A stretch of DNA of 6,130 nt from the NCBI GenBank assembly GCA_934773085.1, contig CAKVMU010000110.1, positions 1 through 6,130 of the forward strand. The letters are read 5' to 3'. Positions 1-3,705 of the stretch are shown piece after piece (the stretch's first letter is position 1; every line of letters starts with the position of its first letter). The position numbers and the translations under genes are program-made. A model generated the notes under the pieces. It did no database searches, was not told where the DNA came from, and saw nothing but the letters and a program-made list of their open reading frames with translations. The stretch is from an uncultured Candidatus Melainabacteria bacterium (GTDB taxonomy: Bacteria; Cyanobacteriota; Vampirovibrionia; Gastranaerophilales; Gastranaerophilaceae).

Positions 1-82
1 ACTCGTCACGTTCTTTGAGCAGTTGTGTTCTTCTCTGGTCAATGACTTTTTGTATTCTGTCTTTCAGGTTCATTCCTCGCAT
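1..82 (-). CDS. Partial gene at left edge, unknown function
   Basis: This is the 5' end of a minus-strand gene that continues past the left edge. Only 27 codons are visible. The predicted N-terminus (MRGMNLKDRIQKV...) is highly charged and helical, rich in Lys, Arg, Glu and Gln, and would suit a coiled coil. The ATG lies 3 bases after the TAA of the DUF2786 gene, with a GAGGG ribosome binding site inside the end of that gene, so the two are almost certainly co-transcribed. A second in-frame ATG three codons later (MNLKDR) is an alternative start. Nothing visible identifies a family. In phages of this kind the position fits an early or replication-module gene, but that is only context. Confidence 0.6.
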   Translation of the reverse strand, partial: MRGMNLKDRIQKVIDQRRTQLLKERDE

Positions 83-85
83 CTT

Positions 86-625
86 TTATCCCTCAATTCT
101 CTGTGTCATGCTCTTGTCTTTCATTGCCGACATAGCCATCTGCATCCGCATCGCATCTTCTTTGGACATTTCAACATCGTCTTTTGATCTTATTATCATT
201 TCTTCTTCGGCTGGAAAAATCTCGTGTTTCTGCACGAAGCACTTGAAGAAGAAGTCGTGTTCTTCTTTCCATGTTTCGCAGTAAAATTCATATTCAATCC
301 CGATCCGAATTGCCTGCGCCTTTGTACACTGTACGCCCTGAATGGTTTTCTTTCCTTTGCCTGATCTGTAGTGATACATCTGATTTAGTCCGTCTTTCCC
401 CATAACTTTGTATATTGTCTGTCGCAGCAAGCGCAGTTCAAAGTCGTTATGATATTTCCATTCATGGTCTTCCAGCTTGTCATCTGACAGATCGCTTTCT
501 TCAATATTGTATTTTTTCATAAGCTGCTGCAATTTCTTCTGTGCGCCTTCTTTTTCGCCGCCCACTCCGCGTTCTGCAAGACATTGCAGTTTCTTCAGCA
601 ATTCAATTTTCTTTTCATCAATCAT
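86..625 (-). CDS. DUF2786 domain protein (179 aa), phage early region
   Basis: The N-terminal 45 or so residues match the DUF2786 pattern: KKLQCLAERG, then a Gly/Glu-rich turn, then an Ala/Gln/Lys helix ending in LMKKYNIEESDL. The family is common in phages and mobile elements and its biochemical role is not established. The remaining 130 residues are mostly charged, with an aromatic stretch (EYEFYCETW, then HDFFFKCF) around residues 110-135 and a Met-rich acidic tail. I see no signal peptide, membrane segment or catalytic motif. The start at 625 is chosen because GAAGGAG lies 8 bases upstream. An in-frame ATG at 682 also follows an AGGAGG, but only 1 base away, which is poor spacing, and it would put 19 unconserved residues before the domain. 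The gene is followed 3 bases later by the partial left-edge gene. The domain call is firm; the function is unknown. Confidence 0.85.
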   Translation of the reverse strand: MIDEKKIELLKKLQCLAERGVGGEKEGAQKKLQQLMKKYNIEESDLSDDKLEDHEWKYHNDFELRLLRQTIYKVMGKDGLNQMYHYRSGKGKKTIQGVQCTKAQAIRIGIEYEFYCETWKEEHDFFFKCFVQKHEIFPAEEEMIIRSKDDVEMSKEDAMRMQMAMSAMKDKSMTQRIEG

Positions 626-888
626 GGTTCGTTCTCCTTCACACATACTGCTTTCGCATAGTCCAAAAATAGTTTTTTGCATTCCTCCTTCTGGTCATGT
701 ATTATGCTGTGTCGTTTGTTTTCTCATTAAAAACATTCCTAAAACCTGTTAACTTGCCATGTGTAGTTCTGGCAGTACACACACGCCGCTATGTTTTCAC
801 AGTATTCATCCGACTGGCTTTCAGCTTGCCATCGTCAGGATGAAGGTTGCCGTCCTTCATCGACAGGGCTTGCATCCTGTTTCGGCTG
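626..888 (-). other. Intergenic stretch with only mini-ORFs
   Basis: This gap in the leftward cluster holds no convincing gene. On the minus strand there is a 28-codon ORF (789-875, weak ribosome site). There is also a coding-like stretch in the frame of the upstream gene beyond two TGA stops (739-834), with a C-x2-C motif and no start codon. Next to the DUF2786 gene sit a 10-codon ORF (695-727, preceded by AGGA) and a 19-codon ORF (639-698), overlapping as ATGA; the latter ends just before the DUF2786 ribosome site. They could form a leader that couples translation to the DUF2786 gene, or be chance. The region may be the residue of a decayed small gene. Confidence 0.35.
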
Positions 889-1359
889 TCAGTCTTCTGT
901 GTCCTTCGTTGAATATCTTGAAACTTTCACGATCTTCTGTGTCGGTATGTCGTCCATATACATATATGCTTTGCAACCGAAGAAGGCTTCGTTGTGATCG
1001 TGTGCTTCAATGACTTTCCTTTCTTCCAGTTCGACTTCAAAGATTATTCCTGTTTCGTGTCCGCGGATCGCAACAAATCGTGCTGCTTCAAGTGGCTGTT
1101 TGCAGATATACACGCCGCCGTCCATTCCTTTTCGGATCACTCCGTCCTGCATGATCTTTTCTGCGTTTTCATGTGTTGTTGCGTGGAAGTATCTGCCGCG
1201 TTTCCCTTTTTCCCACAAGTCATATTTGCTCATAATCTCCATGTACTTCATGTCAATCTTTGACTGATCCTGCGCGCACTCGATCAGGTGCTTTCTTTCT
1301 GCTTCGTCTGTGACCTTTGCCAGTTCTTCTTCCGTGAATAATTTCTGCTTTGTGTTCAT
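889..1359 (-). CDS. ADP-ribosyltransferase-fold-like protein (156 aa)
   Basis: The first 55 residues are a charged helical region. From residue 57 the pattern is that of small ADP-ribosyltransferase-like domains in phages and bacteria: RYFHATTHENAEKIMQDGVI (His59 in the first strand, then a helix and a Gly), DGGVYIC (Tyr84), a helix with EAARFVAIRG, a strand IIFEVELEE, and a last strand before DDIPTQKI. His59 and Tyr84 fit the first two positions of the H-Y-E triad. At the third position, where relatives commonly have Glu, alignment by eye to the Ile-Pro puts Ala131, so activity is uncertain. No secretion signal is visible, so it would act in the cytoplasm. The ATG at 1359 is preceded by AAAGGAAA at good spacing; an upstream GTG would bury that site. 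It sits between the 53-aa gene and the DUF2786 gene. The fold is inferred from pattern only; a wholly different family remains possible. Confidence 0.55.
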   Translation of the reverse strand: MNTKQKLFTEEELAKVTDEAERKHLIECAQDQSKIDMKYMEIMSKYDLWEKGKRGRYFHATTHENAEKIMQDGVIRKGMDGGVYICKQPLEAARFVAIRGHETGIIFEVELEERKVIEAHDHNEAFFGCKAYMYMDDIPTQKIVKVSRYSTKDTED

Positions 1360-1382
1360 GTTGTACTTTCCTTTCACTTACT

Positions 1383-1404
1383 CCCCGACCATTCCTGATC
1401 GGGG
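1383..1404 (-). promoter_or_regulatory. Stem-loop with GGAA tetraloop in mRNA leader
   Basis: On the minus strand CCCCGATCA and TGGTCGGGG flank GGAA, giving a 9-bp stem (one G-U pair) closed by a GNRA-type tetraloop. It lies between the stop of the 53-aa gene and the ribosome site of the ADP-ribosyltransferase-like gene. No T-run follows, so it is not an ordinary intrinsic terminator. It may stabilise the downstream message after processing or cause partial termination. Confidence 0.5.
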
Positions 1405-1419
1405 ACATCCTATGCCCTT

Positions 1420-1581
1420 TTAGGCTGTTTTCACTGGTCTGTTTTCTCCTGCCGCCCACATCATCATCCCTTTGATGACCATTCTGTCGCTGTCAGACAT
1501 CTGCTTCAGCAGCATAATAAATTCGCTGACATCTTCAGTCTGGCTGTTCAGGTTCTTCTTTTCGTTTGTAACTGCTGCCAT
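1420..1581 (-). CDS. Small phage protein of unknown function (53 aa)
   Basis: The gene is a short minus-strand ORF with a strong ribosome site (AAGGGAGGAAACAAC, then ATG at 1581) and a TAA stop. The product begins with a polar stretch (MAAVTNEKKN) and then forms a likely amphipathic helix pair, SEFIMLLKQMSDSDRMVIKG followed by MMMWAAG. The 'LLKQMSDSDRMVIKGM' pattern resembles short helical segments found in many Firmicutes phage proteins and at the ends of Xre repressors, where they may mediate protein contacts; that comparison is by eye. No catalytic motif, signal peptide or transmembrane segment is visible. It lies in the leftward cluster, downstream of a possible own promoter at 1645-1673. 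Real on the strength of the ribosome site and position; function unknown. Confidence 0.65.
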   Translation of the reverse strand: MAAVTNEKKNLNSQTEDVSEFIMLLKQMSDSDRMVIKGMMMWAAGENRPVKTA

Positions 1582-1623
1582 GTTGTTTCCTCCCTTCGTG
1601 TTGTGTTTATATGATTTCTTTTG

Positions 1624-1652
1624 TTGTCCTTTTCTTCTTCACTCCTTATAAT
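1624..1652 (+). promoter_or_regulatory. Promoter for the 59-aa membrane protein gene
   Basis: TTGTCC (1624-1629), a 17-base spacer and a perfect TATAAT (1647-1652) point rightward. The start site would fall near 1659, giving a leader of about 36 bases before the ATG at 1695. It overlaps a possible leftward promoter at 1645-1673. Confidence 0.65.
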
Positions 1653-1673
1653 TGAGATGTACCACCATTCCAA
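1645..1673 (-). promoter_or_regulatory. Possible leftward promoter for the 53-aa gene
   Basis: On the minus strand TTGGAA (1668-1673), a 17-base spacer and TATAAG (1645-1650) form a weaker promoter. Its -10 shares the TTATAA palindrome with the rightward -10, so both could not be occupied at once. The 53-aa gene would be its first target. Confidence 0.35.
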
Positions 1674-1694
1674 ACAGGGAAGGAAGTGAAGAAT

Positions 1695-1874
1695 ATGAAA
1701 GATGATGATTATATAAATCTTGCTACCAAAATCAGCGAAGATAATATCAAAGCCGCTGAAGCTGATAGAAAGCGTCATCAACTCAACGAAAAGCGTTCAC
1801 GCTATTTTGAACTTGTCGGCGTGATTGCCACTGTTGTCGGCACTATCATCGCCATTATTTCGTTAATGAAATGA
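1695..1874 (+). CDS. Small membrane-anchored protein (59 aa), opposite-strand moron candidate
   Basis: This gene runs rightward inside an otherwise leftward cluster. The product has a charged, mostly helical cytoplasmic-type part (MKDDDYINLATKISEDNIKA..., residues 1-36) and a single C-terminal membrane helix (about residues 37-57: YFELVGVIATVVGTIIAIIS) ending in LMK. The Arg/Lys-rich stretch before the helix suggests that the N-terminus stays inside. The ATG at 1695 follows GGAAG at 8 bases; a GTG at 1686 overlaps that site and is less likely. Its own promoter lies at 1624-1652. Its 3' end overlaps the convergent 92-aa gene by 20 bases. The layout (own promoter, repressor strand, tiny membrane protein) is that of lysogeny-expressed genes such as superinfection-exclusion proteins, but no family is recognised. 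A membrane toxin is another option. Confidence 0.65.
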   Translation: MKDDDYINLATKISEDNIKAAEADRKRHQLNEKRSRYFELVGVIATVVGTIIAIISLMK

Positions 1875-2133
1875 TGATTGATGCAATTCCAAGCATTGCC
1901 GATGTTATTGACACGCACAGCCATATTGCGTAATGCTTGACTGGTATGTATCTGATCGCGTTTCCCTTCCATTTCAGTTTGCTGTCGCTGTACAACCAGT
2001 CAAGCCATTCTTCCTGATCCACAATTCTGTCTGAACCATCTGGCGACATGTCCATTGTCGCCAGCATTTCTGAAAGTTCTTCGTTGCTCATGTTCCTGAT
2101 CGTGTCGCCGTTGCTCTCAAATCTTTTCTTCAT
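1855..2133 (-). CDS. 92-aa phage protein with C-terminal membrane segment
   Basis: The product starts MKKRFESNGDTIRNMSNEEL. The 'GDxIRNMSNEELSEML ... WLDWLYSD' pattern is like small phage proteins in Clostridia that usually carry paired cysteines before the WLxWL part. Here those cysteines are absent, apart from one in the membrane helix. Residues from about 66 on (HYAIWLCVSITSAMLGIASI) form one hydrophobic helix, ending IISLTK. The ATG at 2133 is chosen because GGGG lies 7 bases upstream; the ATG six bases earlier is too close to that site. The start overlaps the stop of the 46-aa gene (ATGA), implying translational coupling. The 3' end overlaps the convergent 59-aa gene. Function unknown; a membrane-tethered variant of a soluble phage family is my reading. 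Confidence 0.65.
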   Translation of the reverse strand: MKKRFESNGDTIRNMSNEELSEMLATMDMSPDGSDRIVDQEEWLDWLYSDSKLKWKGNAIRYIPVKHYAIWLCVSITSAMLGIASIIISLTK

Positions 2134-2270
2134 ACGCATTCCCCTTCTGTGCTTTCGATTACATATCCGCACTCGCTGAAGTTTTCTTCTGCGTATTCCT
2201 TTGCTTCCTCCCATGTCGGGAAGTCCTGCGGCATTTCGTCCGCATCTTTTGGAAATACTGTGTGTATCAT
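2130..2270 (-). CDS. Small acidic phage protein (46 aa)
   Basis: The ORF begins at ATG 2270 after a strong site (GGAAGGGAG, about 8 bases upstream) and ends in a TGA overlapping the ATG of the 92-aa gene. The product, MIHTVFPKDADEMPQDFPTW..., is strongly acidic (DADEMPQD, EEAKEYAEENFSE, then ESTEGE) and ends CGYVIESTEGECV. The pattern 'FPTWEEAKEYAEENF' followed by a strand 'YVIES' suggests a small alpha/beta fold, as in many short phage proteins. No motif gives a function. It starts 18 bases after the 69-aa gene ends, in the same strand and likely transcript. The evidence is the ribosome site, the tight packing and the ATGA overlap. Confidence 0.65.
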   Translation of the reverse strand: MIHTVFPKDADEMPQDFPTWEEAKEYAEENFSECGYVIESTEGECV

Positions 2271-2288
2271 GTTGTTCGCTCCCTTCCT

Positions 2289-2498
2289 CTATGCTTCAAC
2301 AAGTTCATAATCTTCAAGCAGTGCTTTCAGATTTTTTGCTTTCCATCTATGAAGACATCTGTCGCCCAGAAGGTTCTTTACTCCTACATTCTTCCAGAAC
2401 ATATACTGTCTGACTGTATTGTGATAATGTCCGTCATTTCTCACTTCAATGAACTTATTTTCATTTCTCTTGTTTCTGTAAATCTTTGTTGTTGTCAT
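2289..2498 (-). CDS. Conserved phage early protein (69 aa), first gene of leftward cluster
   Basis: The product is basic and rich in aromatic residues: MTTTKIYRNKRNENKFIEVR, then NDGHYHNTVRQYMFW, NLLGDRCLHRW and a C-terminal KNLKALLEDYELVEA. I recognise the general pattern from Clostridia prophages and integrative elements, but know of no assigned function. The many Arg, Lys, His and Trp residues would suit nucleic acid binding, which is inference. The ATG at 2498 has GAAGGA upstream at suitable spacing; an earlier in-frame ATG at 2558 lies upstream of the predicted transcription start (near 2536) and cannot be used from that promoter. The gene is therefore the first one after the main leftward promoter, with a leader of about 38 bases. 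It is probably repressed in the lysogen. Confidence 0.75.
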   Translation of the reverse strand: MTTTKIYRNKRNENKFIEVRNDGHYHNTVRQYMFWKNVGVKNLLGDRCLHRWKAKNLKALLEDYELVEA

Positions 2499-2536
2499 CT
2501 TGTCTGCTTCCTTCTGTGCTTGCTTTTGTATCTTAC

Positions 2537-2586
2537 AGACACATAATAGCATCTTCAAGACACTCTGTCAACTATTATTTGTGTCT
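2537..2586. promoter_or_regulatory. Operator region of the lysogeny switch
   Basis: AGACAC occurs three times in 50 bases: at 2537-2542 and 2559-2564 on the plus strand and at 2581-2586 on the minus strand. The outer two extend to an imperfect inverted repeat (GACACATAATAG at 2538-2549 against CTATTATTTGTGTC at 2572-2585, two bases of bulge). GACA and TGTC also face each other at 2560-2569 (GACACTCTGTC). These sites overlap the -35 and -10 of the leftward promoter and lie 17 bases or more upstream of the rightward one. They are the likely binding sites of the 125-aa repressor. Confidence 0.55.
2543..2571 (-). promoter_or_regulatory. Main leftward early promoter
   Basis: On the minus strand a perfect TTGACA (2566-2571), a 17-base spacer and TATTAT (2543-2548) preceded by TGC give a near-consensus, extended -10 promoter. 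It drives the 69-aa gene and probably the genes to its left. It is covered by the AGACAC half-sites. Confidence 0.85.
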
Positions 2587-2602
2587 TAATTCAACTTTTT
2601 TA

Positions 2603-2631
2603 TTGACCTTTGCACTTCAACGTGCTATTCT
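2603..2631 (+). promoter_or_regulatory. Repressor promoter
   Basis: TTGACC (2603-2608), a 17-base spacer and TATTCT (2626-2631) preceded by TGC form a strong rightward promoter. The start would fall near 2638, about 33 bases before the repressor ATG. It is back-to-back with the leftward promoter. Confidence 0.8.
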
Positions 2632-2670
2632 ACAATCAGAAAAACAACTATCAAGAAAGGTGGAATAAAT

Positions 2671-3048
2671 ATGACACAAGGCGAACGTGTTAATCAGATT
2701 CGCAAAACACTAGACTTGACGCTTGAAAAATTCGGGGAAAAGTTAGGTGTTCAAAAATCTTCTATTTCTAAAATAGAAAAGGATCGCGTTGCATTAAGCG
2801 ATCAGATGGCGAAGTCAATCTGTCGCGAATACAATGTGAACTATGATTATTTGATGTATGGCGAAGGGGAAATGTTTGATGATCTGCCGCAGACAATCGT
2901 TGATGAATTGTGCGTGCAGTATGAATTGAACGATTTTGACAAGGCACTTGTTGAAATGTATGTGTCTTTACCAGCTGGAAGCCGTGAACGAATCAAAGAA
3001 TACATGAAGCAGCTAGTCAAGAAAGTCGGTTGGGATCAGCCAGAATGA
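2671..3048 (+). CDS. Xre-family phage repressor (125 aa), CI-like
   Basis: Residues 4-62 are a lambda-repressor-type helix-turn-helix: VNQIRKTLDLTLEKFGEKLG, then VQKSSISKIEKDRVALSDQM as the turn and recognition helix, and YNVNYDYLMYGEGEMF closing the domain. The 55-residue tail has the helix pair LNDFDKALVEMYVSLPAGSR and RIKEYMKQLV that often ends Clostridia phage repressors and is thought to help oligomerisation. There is no LexA-like Ser-Lys peptidase domain, so induction would not be by self-cleavage; a separate antirepressor or protease would be needed. AAAGGTGG precedes the ATG. It has its own strong promoter, faces away from the early cluster and ends at a strong terminator. By position and type it is the lysogeny repressor, binding the AGACAC sites to its left. 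The role is well supported, the binding sites are inferred. Confidence 0.88.
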   Translation: MTQGERVNQIRKTLDLTLEKFGEKLGVQKSSISKIEKDRVALSDQMAKSICREYNVNYDYLMYGEGEMFDDLPQTIVDELCVQYELNDFDKALVEMYVSLPAGSRERIKEYMKQLVKKVGWDQPE

Positions 3049-3050
3049 CA

Positions 3051-3088
3051 AAAAGGAAGCAGTGACCTGACCAGTCCTACTTCCTTTT
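3051..3088. terminator. Bidirectional terminator between convergent genes
   Basis: AAAAGGAAG (3051-3059) and CTTCCTTTT (3080-3088) form a 9-bp stem around an inner GAC/GTC pairing. T-runs exist on both strands, so it can end the rightward repressor transcript and the leftward 32-aa gene, whose stop is 4 bases away. Its sequence is a variant of the terminator at 3564-3592. Confidence 0.8.
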
Positions 3089-3091
3089 ACT

Positions 3092-3190
3092 TTATCCATG
3101 TATGTATACATACTTTATGTATTTATATATGCGCTTCAGCTGTGCATCCGACAACTTATTCAGAAGCGTGTTGATTCTCTTTCGGATCAT
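3092..3190 (-). CDS. Very small helical protein (32 aa)
   Basis: The ORF starts at ATG 3190 with a strong site (GGGAGGG, about 8 bases upstream) and encodes MIRKRINTLLNKLSDAQLKR followed by IYKYIKYVYIHG. It reads as two short helices; 'LLNKLSDAQLKRIYKYIKYV' resembles the short helical C-terminal segments of phage repressors and small stand-alone proteins next to them in Clostridia. It is basic, with an aromatic C-terminal helix. An extended -10 promoter (3217-3225) lies just upstream. The stop lies in the arm of a bidirectional terminator, so this is a compact single-gene unit or the tail of the small Xre gene's transcript. It might modulate one of the two Xre regulators; that is speculation. 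A longer reading from 3355 is unlikely because it lacks a ribosome site and overlaps the Xre gene. Confidence 0.65.
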   Translation of the reverse strand: MIRKRINTLLNKLSDAQLKRIYKYIKYVYIHG

Positions 3191-3216
3191 CGGCTTCCCT
3201 CCCTTCTCTTGTCGGG

Positions 3217-3225
3217 ATTGTATCA
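3217..3225 (-). promoter_or_regulatory. Extended -10 promoter of the 32-aa gene
   Basis: On the minus strand TGATACAAT reads as TG-N-TACAAT, an extended -10 element, about 27 bases before the ATG. No good -35 hexamer is seen. The 121-base gap 3191-3311 holds nothing else I can identify. Confidence 0.45.
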
Positions 3226-3311
3226 TGGAAATTATTGGAATGAAAGACCGCTTCCAGTTATTTCCATATATCAGGAAATAAGCGTCAGAAGCATTGTCGG
3301 CGCACAGTTTA

Positions 3312-3509
3312 TCATTTATATTCAGAATCAAACAGATCAGTGATCTTGACATCAAGCGCAGTTGCTATCGCTTCAAGCTGGCGCAGTGTTGGCGATGTGA
3401 TGCCGTTTTCGATCGTGTTCAGCGTTGACTTGCTGATTCCTGTCAGGGCTTCCAGCTGCTTCAAAGTCAAGTGTCTGTCTGTTCGTGCCTGCCACGTTAG
3501 GATTTCCAT
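3312..3509 (-). CDS. Small Xre-family regulator (65 aa)
   Basis: Almost the whole protein is one helix-turn-helix domain: MEILTWQARTDRHLTLKQLE, then LTGISKSTLNTIENGITSPT (turn, recognition helix and the typical 'ENG' after it), then LRQLEAIATALDVKITDLFD. The length is that of stand-alone phage regulators of the Cro/CI type. The ATG at 3509 has AGGAGG with ideal spacing. It is transcribed leftward, facing the repressor gene across the 32-aa gene, and lies directly before the integrase, on the other strand. A weak promoter is possible at 3531-3561. It could be a Cro-like partner of the 125-aa repressor or a regulator of the integrase; the sequence does not decide between them. The family call is firm. 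Confidence 0.88.
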   Translation of the reverse strand: MEILTWQARTDRHLTLKQLEALTGISKSTLNTIENGITSPTLRQLEAIATALDVKITDLFDSEYK

Positions 3510-3530
3510 TGCGTCATCCTCCTAGTTTTG

Positions 3531-3561
3531 ATTATGTACACGCTTCAGGCACTCTATACAA
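3531..3561 (-). promoter_or_regulatory. Weak candidate promoter of the small Xre gene
   Basis: On the minus strand TTGTAT (3556-3561) and CATAAT (3531-3536) are separated by 19 bases, longer than ideal. It lies between an upstream terminator and the ribosome site of the small Xre gene. Confidence 0.3.
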
Positions 3562-3563
3562 AT

Positions 3564-3592
3564 AAAAAAGGAAGCCGTGACCAGCGACTTCC
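3564..3592 (-). terminator. Leftward intrinsic terminator shielding the regulators
   Basis: On the minus strand GGAAGTCG and CGGCTTCC pair over 8 bp (one G-U) around the loop CTGGTCA and are followed by TTTTTTATT. It would stop leftward transcription arriving from across the integrase gene, and so protects the small Xre promoter. No T-run follows on the plus strand. The sequence is a shortened version of the 3051-3088 terminator. Confidence 0.7.
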
Positions 3593-3673
3593 CTTGTGAA
3601 ACATTAGAACAAAATATATCGCGGAAGACCGCCCACGATGATATTATGTCCTTTTACATTCTATCATATCAAG

Positions 3674-3703
3674 CCTTCTTTCGCTACCAGAAAGAAGGTT
3701 TTT
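3674..3703 (+). promoter_or_regulatory. int: Terminator-like hairpin holding the integrase ribosome site
   Basis: CCTTCTTTC (3674-3682) and GAAAGAAGG (3690-3698) form a perfect 9-bp stem around the loop GCTACCA, followed by TTTTT. It has the form of an intrinsic terminator, and its 3' arm is the AAGAAGG ribosome site of the integrase, 7 bases before the ATG. Folded, it would either end the transcript or hide the start. No clear promoter is visible in 3593-3673. Confidence 0.7.
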
Positions 3704-3705
3704 AT

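Noticed and set aside
15..752. Plus-strand open frames at 15-284 and 477-752
   Set aside because: They are antisense to the DUF2786 gene, are rich in Ser, Cys and Phe as expected of reversed frames, and have no ribosome sites.
994..1267. Plus-strand open frames antisense to the 156-aa gene
   Set aside because: They have shadow-type composition and no ribosome site.
1548..1781. Minus-strand open frame of 77 codons
   Set aside because: It crosses the divergent promoter region and overlaps both the 59-aa gene and the start of the 53-aa gene in another frame, with no ribosome site.
2499..2558. Earlier start of the 69-aa gene, adding 20 residues
   Set aside because: That ATG lies upstream of the predicted transcription start of the leftward promoter, and the later ATG has the ribosome site.
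3577..3705. GTG start giving a 506-aa integrase
   Set aside because: The GTG lies in the stem of a terminator, the 43 extra residues have no family resemblance, and the ATG at 3706 has a proper ribosome site just before the catalytic domain.
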